NCBI GenBank assembly: GCA_013397435.1
Contig: VZRG01000879.1
Span: forward strand, 186,001 to 250,000
DNA length: 64,000 bases
Source of the DNA: Erythrocercus mccallii
Taxonomy: Eukaryota; Chordata; Aves; Passeriformes; Dicruridae
Reading direction: 5' to 3'
Under the pieces are notes generated by a model, which was given only the letters and a program-made list of their open reading frames with translations, searched no databases and was not told where the DNA came from. Made by a program: the position numbers and the translations under genes. Below are positions 50,901 to 60,568 of this stretch, one piece after another. The stretch's first letter is position 1. Each line of letters starts with the position of its first letter.

Positions 50901-53855
50901 ACTGTGTTTGTGCTTCTTTTGGGTGGGAAGAGGAAGGTGCTCATCAGTCCATTTACAAACGGGGTTTTTGTACTGATTTAAGGCCATGGAATCAGCTTGT
51001 GTCTGTATCATTCACTGGTGCATTTTTAATTATTCCAGCCCTTCTGATTTGATTTAGAAAAGGTTTCATGCCTTTAGTTTCTAAGTCCTGACTTCCAGTG
51101 GGTAAAATAGAGGTGAAGGCTGAGTAAAGCAACCAGAGTATTTCCATAGTTAAATTTGCTGCTTCAGATTTGAGAGAGTCCTCACGATGCCCTGTGAGTG
51201 CATGCCAGTTTTTATGTGTCTGGATGATTGATGGTGTTCCGGGTTTTGCCCCAGGCTATACCCAGGCCTCTTGCAAGCGATGCTGGCAGTGAAGTTTCCA
51301 GTGCTGCTCTAATGTGTTATTTAGGCTACAATAGAGCTAAAAACCTACTTCACAATCAGAGACACAATTCTTTCCCCCCAAAGCTCACAAACCTTAAAAC
51401 AAAGACTGCCTGGGGAGACTCTCTGGCACTGTATTAAATATCCTTGACAAGAAGAGGTTTCTTACAATTGTGGCCTTCCTAATAGGCACCGTGGGTAGTA
51501 TCAACACAAAGATATCTGTATTACATGGTTTGACCCACTTTAACCTCAGCCAGTCTCCTGGAGATTTAGAAAATATCTGTTCCATACAAAGGTCTTGGCT
51601 TTCAGGCAAAGTAGAAGCGGTTTGTTTAGAGACCCAGCTTTGTGAGAGGAGATGTTATACTTTTTGTGGGTGAAAGTCATTCCACTGAGGCTGTCTGAAA
51701 GCCTCTGGGTCCATGTCATCAGCACGTAAGCTGCTGATTTTGTTTGCAAAAATAAATTACCCCCCAAGTCTCTCCATTTAAAACTTCTACTTCTGCACTG
51801 TGCTCAGGGAATAGGGATATTTTGGGAAAGAGGGTATATTGTTCATAGTGTTTCCTTTAGGGGAAAAAAAGTACCGTCTTTTAACTTTTAGCTGTCATGG
51901 AATGCTTGGTCAAATTTTAATGAAAACTAGAACTTCAATTTTGCAGGTTTTTATGTCCCTCTCCCCTGCCTCTCCTTGGAGAAATTTAAGTCTGTCAGCA
52001 ATTTAAGTGGGATTTAGATCAACCTCTGAGCAGTTAAGTTGTAAGGAGATTTCCATAAGGTTATTTGGTTCCCTTCCCACATGTGGAAGGATGAGGGCGT
52101 GGAGGAAGAAGTGTTATAGGTGGTGATGGAAACGAGTTCCCCCACACTGGCATCTCAGCAATGTAAAGCTCCTGCCTCCTCAAGTCTCCCCAACATATGT
52201 TCCGCTTGTCGCCCAATTTTCCTGCAGTGAGAAGCCTCCAGACCCCAGAGTGGGGTGTGCAGCCCCGTCTCAGGGGCTGTGTGACCCACCCCTGCCCGGG
52301 CAGGGCATGGTGGGTGCAGCAGGACTGCACCACGGTGAGAGCTGCACGCAGGGCTGTCCGTGCTGCAAACGCAGGGGAGGCGTCAGCAGAGCGAGTTTAA
52401 TTAGGCACCTTTTAGTTCTTAATTTCTGCAAGAGCTGAAGTGGCTGGCCTGGGCTGAAGGGCTGCCAGGCTCCCTGTATCTGATGCTGGGAGAGGTGGCT
52501 GTGTTGCTATGGCACTGGAAGCGTCTCCAAATCCCACTGCTCTGGCAGCTGAGCGGCTCCCAGCAGCATGTCCTAATTGCGGCTGTGCAGCAACAAAACA
52601 AATATTCTGAGATTTCCATAAAGGCTGTAATCAAAGGAGCATCCCTTGCTTTTTAATATGTGCTGAATGGGTTCATTTGTAAGCCTATTATGACTTCAGA
52701 GAGAGAAGCTATTAGGATAATCATTAGCTGCCTGTGCAAATAACAAGGAAAAACGTGGCATGTTCCAGAATAACCCCCTTTTAAAGGTCTGCACTTTCAA
52801 ATGCATTAACAATAACCAGCCGTGTTGTCTTTCGTGTTTCCCATGCCATGAGTAAGGACAAAAGAGAAATGAGAAGGGGACAGTGAACTGCATGCTTTCA
52901 AAATAAGTTAGATGGAGAGAAAAATTGGGTGTTAAGAGAGCAGCAAACTCACTAGCATGACATTGTGTGTATTGATGCAGTATCTGTTATCCATTGGGAA
53001 AGCGAAAGCAGCTGGGAGCGAGCCGTGGAGTCTTGGCTCATATCTCAGTCCCTCCACTCCTGTCATCTACGTATGAATTGTGCTTGAGGTCTTTTGTCTG
53101 CCTGGAACCTGATGGTTGCTGGAGCACTTAGATTGTATGTCTTACGGCTGAACAGAGAACATTTATGCCACATATGCCAAGATTATGGGATTTATTAACT
53201 CTCATTTATTTTCCTGTAGAACATCTGAAGCCCTCTTGTGGGCTGTGGCCATGGTTCTCTCTCTTAATCTGAAATCAAAAATGCATGTAACAAAAGATGT
53301 TGAATGATTTGATGTTCATACCTTAATTGGGACAGGTGTCCTTTAGATCAGTCACATTTACCTTTCAAACCACATTAGCTACAATTTTATGTGTTAGAGT
53401 AAGTTAAAGGTGCTGATTACATTGAAACTTAGTTTAGATTTTCACGTGAAATATTTATGAGATGTGTATCAGTTTGACTATAAGCAGGGTAACTTAGGCT
53501 TCAGGTCTACCTCTCTTCCCTAGGCCATTTCTCATGTCTTTTGCTGCATTCATGTTTTCCTGCACATATCACACCTATAGCTTGCGAAATGTATTTCTTA
53601 TAATATCCTATCATGTTTAGAATTTGTAACAATTTGGGATGCATTATTATTCTTCTTTTTAAAAACATTTAACAGATGACCAGAAGCAGATAAATAATGT
53701 CACTTCTCAGATTTCCAGAAATATTATTTTCTGGATTATTTAGTATTACTGAGATCCCTCATCTAAGATCTGCTTTTTTTACAGGCTCTTTTTCCAAACT
53801 TTTGTTTTTCTAGACCGACTAAACCTGACTAAACTGACTGGGTTTTTTTTGTGGG
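44981..53855. other. Unannotated non-coding stretch with CNE-like blocks
   Basis: No gene is recognised. CNE-like blocks stand out at about 45090-45345 and 52550-52810, and a CpG-rich patch at 52198-52400. A pure T run lies at about 48114-48127. Frames near 49.0-49.8 kb (up to 131 codons, minus strand) show no domain. Confidence 0.5.
52198..52400. promoter_or_regulatory. Short CpG-rich patch
   Basis: The line 52261-52320 is about 73% GC by my count, far above the surroundings, and the 200-bp patch keeps about nine CpGs (CCGC, CGCC, CCCGGG, CACGGT and others). It contains GC-box-like and SP/KLF-like sequence but no TATA box that I can place. It is too short for a classical CpG island. It could be an orphan promoter or enhancer, or simply a GC-rich local sequence. 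It lies about 150 bp before a CNE-like block. Confidence 0.35.
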
Positions 53856-53884
53856 TTTTGTTTGTTTGTTTGTTTGTTTGTTTT
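53856..53884. repeat. (TTTG)n microsatellite
   Basis: About seven uninterrupted TTTG units, followed by T/G-rich sequence to about 54030. Confidence 0.9.
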
Positions 53885-54003
53885 TTATATCTGTGTAGGC
53901 TGTTATCTTTAACAGAGAATTTTCTGGAGTTTGGGGGGGTTCTGTCTGGTTTTGGTTTGGTGGGGGAGTATTTCTTTGTTTGGGTCTTTTGTTGTTGTTT
54001 GCC

Positions 54004-54029
54004 TTTTTTTCAATAGTTTTTTTCAATAG
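54004..54029. repeat. Perfect 13-bp tandem duplication
   Basis: TTTTTTTCAATAG occurs twice head to tail (54004-54016, 54017-54029) at the end of a T/G-rich tract. This is a likely slippage event. Confidence 0.9.
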
Positions 54030-57000
54030 CATTCAAAGTTCTGTTTGGGATCTTTTTTAAAAAGGAATTAAAGTTATTACTTCCCCAATTAAGTGATCCT
54101 AAATAGTGGGTTAGTTTTTCCACACTTCTGCCTTATGAGAAGACCCTGAGAATGAACACAATAAAAAGAAGTTAACCTATTGATCTGCAACTCTTTTCTG
54201 TGTTAGAACAGATGATACAAGCAGGGATTTCAAATTCCCTTGCCCATGGCCCCTTGCCTCTGCCTCTGCTCAGATAGTCATGGCTTCTTTTTCTAGCTAA
54301 GGACATCAACATCATCATCTTTTTGATAGGACAAAGCCCTGTGGCTTATAGTAATCCCTTTTGGTAACATCTGTAATTTAAATTAATTTTTCTCCTTTGC
54401 CTTGCTTCCCTGAAGCCCGCCGAGTATCAGAAAGATTCTTAAAATATTGAAAATCATGTTCTGAGGAGGACAAGGCTGCCATAGCAACTGTCCAGTGCTC
54501 CTGAGATTTTTTCCTGCATCTCTCAAAACCATCACAAATGCCACAAACTGCCGAGGCACTTGCTGCAAACAAAGCAGGACTATAGGAAAACAGCACAGAA
54601 AAGAGCACTGAGGAACCAGTGTTGTAAAGGTGAGATGTGTCAGGCTCAGGGAAAAAGTGGCAGGCATTTAGATTTTGTGTTAAATCCCCTCAGCGTCTGG
54701 AATGCCGTGCAAGCGTATGGAGTGTTTCAACACGCGGCAGTATCTGACATGACAGTGGATAATGTCACTTGGCTTGTGTTGCAGCTCCATGATCCACTCA
54801 GGAGGGTGACATTTATTCCATGCAGAAGGGAAATACTTTCAGAAATAGGAGGCCAAAGTTAGCTGCCTCCCTTTTGGTGTGCTAAATAAGAGCTTTCTGG
54901 GACAGAAGATGCCTGGCAGAGTGCAGCTTGTCAGCCAGAAGTGATCAGCTTTTTCATGGGTTTGGGACTGGTCTCAGTATGGACTAGTAAGCAGAGAGCT
55001 ATATTGAGGGTCAGGAGGTTCAGCACACCCATTCCCCTTTTAGCCCTGGTTTTCTCATCTAATAAACAAAGTTAATGTTGTTATGTTATCAGTGCATACA
55101 ATCTCTGGGTCATCTGTTTAGAAAGGCAGACAATCGGTACCATATGGTTCCATTGTACTGCAGTTAATACAATGGAAAATACACCTGTGAGCTATCTGAG
55201 GGCTTTTTTATAAAGGAACAGAACTTAAAAGTATTGCAGGCTATCAGATGTTTTGGTTTTGTATGCAGGATCTTCTTTTCTGACACGGCTGGTGCCTGTG
55301 TGTGAGAAGATGTATGAAAGAGCCAGATGTGATTACCTATGGAACTTTCCTTGGGAAGGGGCCAAAGTGAGCAAGCAGTTCATGTTTTGAATGGTGCAGT
55401 GTGCACATTTGCACCAGCTGAAATGGAGTGGTCTGTGCCTGAAGCCATGCTGGCACTTCAAACACATAATCTAGCACTTCTCAAAATGTTACAGCATTTA
55501 GAATTGGTTTTGCTCTGGGACTTCTGAATTTCCATTCTGAATGGCTGTGCATGTGTGGGAGATTTTGCCTCCATATGATGTTATGTATTCTGTGCACACA
55601 TTGTGCAAAGTTGCAAATATAAAACAGAGGCTAAGAGTTGTATTAGTAGTTTTGTTGCAAAGCTGGTGGATAGGAAACTTAGGGTAGTTTTGGAGGCAGC
55701 TCCAATCCATTTAAACACTATCACAAGCCTCATATGCTTTTAGTGTTATAAAAGCCAATCAGGTTACTGTTTGAAGGTATAAGATGCCCCTAAGGGCTTT
55801 GCTCACTCAACTGTACTGAGGAATTAAATGCTCTGAGGCAGTGCAACAGCCTCATTCACTCCAGTGTTGCAAGGCAAGGGAGTCATGGCTGGTAAACAGG
55901 CCCATGTTACAGCGACATTAGCATTTTAAGGCAACTAAAGAGGAGGTAGATTGAATGTAATTTAGTATCCAGTTGCATGGCCTTGTGCAGGTCCCCTCAT
56001 TGCTGATCCACAGGGGCCGATTACAGTAACACAGTGCACTTTGGGATCTAATTGGATTTACAAGCAGTAATGTAGTTGTGTCATAGCAACGATTCTGCTG
56101 CACAAGTGCTATGAAACTCCAGAACAATTAGTTATTTATGTAGGAGCAATAGTTACAGGATAACACGTGGGGCTGGCTGACACCTTGTGCCAAGGTCCAG
56201 TTCTAAATCAAAAAGAGTTTCACCTTTTTACCTTTTTCTGAAGGCATGGCAAGGGAATGAAATTATTCTGATCCACAGAGATGTTTCTCCTCATCCTTCA
56301 CTGTGAAAGCACTGACCTGGCATAGAGATCCAGCAGGACGTGACTTTGTCTTCAGCTTCTCCATTCTTTGAACATATGGGCTGGCATGCGTTTAAGTGTT
56401 TCTCAAGCCTGCAAATGTGAGGAGCGCAGGGGACTGGCAGTAGCTAGAAGCCCTTGTGAAACACAACAGTTTTAAGGGGTTCATCTGGTGGCCCTTCCTG
56501 TTCTAGTCAACAGGCTGGATTTCTCACAAAGGCCTTGCTTCTCCATCCTGCACACTCCCTTAATTTCTTGTTTTACTTGCTGCCTGTTGTCTGTTTCAAG
56601 GCTGCTCTGTCCCATCCCTCTTTGCTCTGGAGCTCCAGGTGTTTTTTTTGCACCATGATACCAGCAGGAGCCACATGTTTAGCCACTTTTCCTTCATCAA
56701 AGCTGGCTCCTCAATGGGCTGCAATGTCAATGTGAAGAGAAGCCAATGCTCAGCAAGGAGAGTTGATGTGGTGGCTGTGGACAATGTGGCAGCCACAGCT
56801 GGCCAGCCCAAGGATGAGGCTTAGCCTCAGCTGTCGCTCCAGCTCCCACTGTGTTTCTCCAGAGACTGTAATTAAAGGCATCAGCTTGCTGGAGTCACAA
56901 TTAGGCATGTTGGGTTTGCAGTTTGTGCAATTCTCCCTGATGACAAAAACGTAGCTATTAACCAAAGAAAATCTATTTGGCAGGGACTTCCTTTCCTTTA

Positions 57001-59039
57001 AGGCAACAGAGTCAGGTGGAACATTGCTGCTGTTTGGCACTTAATGCAGTCTTTCATCCCTTCTGACACAGTACCTGCTGGTACCTACTGAAGCATTTAA
57101 ACTCTTCTTCTCTGGGGTGCTGTAATTTCTTTAAAATATTGTGACTTATGATGGATAAAAAAATAAAATTCCTCTCCCACACAGACCTCTGAGGGCTTGT
57201 AGGAATGTAATTATATGCACACACAGTAGGAGCAGGAATCCTATCGTTTTGGTTATTTTCTTAATGATAGGTTTATATAGCACAGTGTCATCTCTGCTTT
57301 AAAGTTAGAACCATCTTCTCTTGGCAGCATCCATCCCAAGACAGTGGCATCACAGGACAGGACAACCGAAGAAATTGTCTCTCAATCACACTTGCAAAAC
57401 ACAGGATGAAGCATGTGGAGTCAGAGCACTGGGCTCTGACTGCCAAAGAGGGGCTCTCTGCTGTGAGGCACTGTCCCTTGTCCTAGATGTACACTCTCTT
57501 CAGACCTGCTGAACCTGCTGCAGCCATCTCCCAGGCAGTCACACAGCACCCTCTGAACTTCGACACTGGTGGAAACGCTGTACTGATTGGGAGCAGCCCT
57601 TGTACCCAGCATTGCAGAGTTCAGGGAGCAGTTCAGTCACTGCTTGGCTCATGCTCTCAGCACTTCACAGCAGAGACAGGTGGATAAGCAAGAGATGTTT
57701 GTACCCTCCAGATTTCAAAGGGGAAGCCATCCCTGTTCTTCATCTAAGATGTACATTTACAGTGACAAAGGATATTAAATGTGAGGGATTAATGCAAAAC
57801 AAAAGGCCTATGAATATTCATAGTATGTTTTATATTATAATAGTTTCATCCACCTTGAAACTCCTTGTTTGCTTCCTGCCAACGAAACGAAAGACTTTTA
57901 CTCAGAGAAGTCTTAATGGCAGGCAATTTTCAAAGGCACATTTACAAATGTTTGTGGGAAACATGTTAAATCCATCCACTCCAGAAATCATAATGAAATG
58001 CTGGCAGTGAGAAAGCAGGGAGAGACCCAGGTGACTTATCTGACGCCTCACAGGGAAGCAGCAGCTCCAGTAAAGCTGCAAGTATGCCAAAACCATTTTT
58101 GAAGGATGAGTGAGTGAGTTTCAGTGCTGAGCCTCATGCGAATATTGGACTCTTATGGCATGGGATGCTCTTTGAAGGATTAAAGACTGCCTCTTCCCCA
58201 CAGGCCCTGCAGTTTGGGGTTGGGACTGTGTCAGATAGGTGGAAAAAGCAATCGAGGAGCAGGTGCTATGAGAAAGCAAGAGTCAAACATGCGTGCCTTG
58301 CACATTAGTCTGTAGTCTGTAGTCACCTCACCTTTGCCTAGTCAAAGGCTGTCATTAGCATTGTGTGGGCAGAAATTAAAACTTACTGAGAAAATTGTGA
58401 TTGTTACCTTGAGGACAGTGGCAGTCTGCACCTGAATCCCTCAGGTCTAACCCATGTATCTAATGCTTTTGGGTGGACAGGGCTGTGGCTTTGCTGTCCC
58501 TCTGTTATTGCTTCCCAGGCAGTTACAATGAGGCAGAGGGAGAGGAAATAGTTTGCTCAACTTGGTGTGACAGCTGGCTGGAAGAATGAGGGATAGCACC
58601 CAACATTTCACGCTGCTGCTCCTAATGGCTGAGGTTCCCAAAGATGCATTCCGTCTTCCTTCCTGCCTTTTCCATTTTCCCAGTAAATGGGCTATAAAGT
58701 CACAGCAGATTAAAGTTTGTCTAAACCTCCTATAAAATATTGAAGGTGCAGCTGGTATTAATCTAGTCCTCTTGTGGTATGAAGTGCATGTGTAATGAGA
58801 CTATAGATTTACGTGTGGTCTGTGGGCATTTCAAACACCCCAAAGATTGTTAAAGAGATTCTGAGGAATTGAATCCCTCACTGGGTATTAAAAGCTCTTC
58901 ATTAGTGCTAATGTACACTAAATTAAGGTGGCAATTAGACTGAGCACGTTCATCAGGATGGTGTGTTTTAATAAATTGTGTATTTAATGTGATTGCATTA
59001 TATTGACTTCTTCGGTAATTGTGTATTTTTCTCTTACAG
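54030..59039. other. Non-coding stretch with CNE-like blocks upstream of the candidate exon
   Basis: No coding gene is recognised. CNE-like blocks are proposed at about 55915-56115, 56860-57040 and 58880-59039. A 16-bp palindrome lies at 57808-57823. A frame at 57600-58010 (136 codons, plus strand) shows no domain and crosses the palindrome, so I read it as chance. Confidence 0.5.
57808..57823. promoter_or_regulatory. 16-bp perfect palindrome, POU-dimer-like site
   Basis: CTATGAATATTCATAG is its own reverse complement. Its core ATGAATATTCAT resembles the palindromic MORE-type sites bound by POU-domain dimers (OCT and BRN classes). An octamer-like ATGCAAAA lies about 15 bp upstream. Binding is inferred from motif likeness only. 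Confidence 0.35.
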
Positions 59040-59127
59040 GACAAGCTTGGATAGAAGGAGATACATGGGACACACAGACAATTAAACACTGGAAGAGACA
59101 CTGCTTCAAGTCCCAAGATTAGTAAAG
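59040..59127 (+). other. Candidate 88-bp spliced exon (5'-UTR or lncRNA)
   Basis: A long T-rich pyrimidine tract ends in CTCTTACAG at 59039, a near-ideal splice acceptor, and 88 bp later AAAG is followed by GTGAGT, a near-consensus donor at 59128. All three frames contain a stop: TAG early in frame 1, TAA after 'MGHTDN' in frame 2, and TAG near the end of frame 3, which otherwise reads 'QAWIEGDTWDTQTIKHWKRH' and onward. An internal coding exon is therefore excluded. A non-coding 5'-UTR exon, an lncRNA exon or a poison exon fits. The preceding 150 bp are AT-rich and look constrained. The parent gene is not recognised. Confidence 0.5.
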
Positions 59128-60357
59128 GTGAGTGCTGTTAATGGCTTGCTCTTTCTGTATGTCAGGTATTTTCTCTGTATCTCTGTTGAGGCAGCTTAAG
59201 GGCAGCTATGGTGTGCTGGAGGCGATAAATGCACAGCTCATCTGCCACTGTATCACCTGTAAGGTACTGCAGAAAGTCATCCTTCCTTACAAAACTCCTT
59301 ATGAAACTGCCCCAAATCTCTGTTGTATCTAGAGGAGCAGACTGTGAGAAAATAATGCTCTGAGAGGATTTTCTGGAAGGCCCTTCCTGTTAGATGTGTT
59401 CTCCTCAGAGTTCCCACCAGTTTGGTGTAAAGGTGAATACTGCTTGCAGATAGTGAACACAGAAATCCTCTTATGAGAGGTGTACTTGGGAAGGAAGGCA
59501 AGCATGCTGAGGCAAGTCTCCATGCCTGCAAGCTAAAGGGTGGCCTGCCACATTGCTGCAGGGAGGACACAATGGAGCAATCCCAAGTGATGATCCCAAG
59601 ATGGTGATCCTTTGCCACTGGTGCAGCTTAGAGCTTCAGGGATGTTTCCAGTGACATCTTAGCTGGGACAGCCTCTAGAAATCAATACATTTACTTAAAA
59701 GAGAATCTAGTCCATATTTTCTGATGCCTTTAAAGGCTACCTGGCACTGGTTCTGGAGAACTTCAAACACATCTTCTACTTTTACTTGGTACATTGTGTA
59801 TGGCTATGAATGTAGGTGTGAGTTGGCATCATTTCCTGCTCAAGACATGGGCTAATATTTTGTAGGAAGTACTGCAGAACAGGTTCTTATGTTTTAGAGG
59901 AAGCAACAGTTCAGCATCAGTTCAGTGGACAAGTTCTTCATGCACATTAACAGCAAACAGATATTTATGTTGAAAGAAGATATACATGGATCATATGATA
60001 GAAGAACAGTGACTGAAAAGTGATTTGCATGAGGGCAAGAGGACCTGTAGACATCTCTCTCAATCTATTATTCTATGTTTTCTGTCAAGTACTTGAGATG
60101 GGGAGACTGTGACAAGCAATCAGCCAATCTGTCTGAATTTCTACACTGAAACGCAAATTGTCTGCAGTGGCCTTTTAGGGATGGGCAAGGAAAATGGTTC
60201 ACACACTTGTTTGCAGTAGAGGGTAGGATTGTGCAGATTGAGATTGGTGAAGATGAGGTGCTCCTGACACTTCTGATAGACTGGCACATCCATGAGATGC
60301 TTTTGTTCCATTTGCCAGCAGAAAACTCAGGTACCCTTGGGCAACTGCTTGGAAAAG
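59128..60357. other. Non-coding stretch downstream of the candidate exon
   Basis: No gene is recognised. The bases at about 59990-60075 end in 'CAATCTATTATTCTATG' and may be a very worn CR1 3' end, discussed under findings. Otherwise nothing can be named. Confidence 0.5.
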
Positions 60358-60568
60358 TCTTTTTACCAAGGAGAGTCAAACACTGGGAGAGGTGTCCAGG
60401 GAGACTGGGGAATCTCTGTCCTTGGAGATATTCAAAACTTAACTAATGTGATCCTAAGCAGCATGCTCTAACTTTGAAGTTGGATCAGATTTGGAATTGG
60501 CCCAGATTGGAGGCAGAGGGTGCTTGTACTCAGTGATATTCAGAGGTACTGTCCAACCTAAATTTTTC
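60358..60568 (+). mobile_element. Old CR1 LINE fragment, 3' UTR region
   Basis: The segment follows the CR1 3' region in order: 'CAAACACTGGGAGAGGTGTC', 'GGGGAATCTCTGTCCTTGGA' running on into 'GATATTCAAAACTTAACT', 'CTCTAACTTTGAAGTTGGAT', then 'TCAGAGGTACTGTCCAACCT'. These match the family blocks 'CACTGGGACAGG..CCCAGAGAGG', 'GGAATCTCCATCCTTGGAGATATTC', 'TCTAACTTTGAAGTT' and 'CCAGAGGTCCCTTCCAACCT' as I remember them. It is more diverged than the copy at 21.2 kb and has lost the ATTCTATG tip. No coding is left. Confidence 0.8.

Noticed and set aside
55030..55085. Second MIR-like stretch (CCCTGGTTTTCTCATCTAATAAA)
   Set aside because: Only one short block matches, which is likely chance.
57600..58010. 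136-codon plus-strand frame
   Set aside because: No domain. It runs through AT-rich regulatory-looking sequence and the 16-bp palindrome, so coding is unlikely.
58306..58324. TAGTCTG tandem heptamer, two copies plus partial
   Set aside because: Real but trivial slippage repeat with no context.
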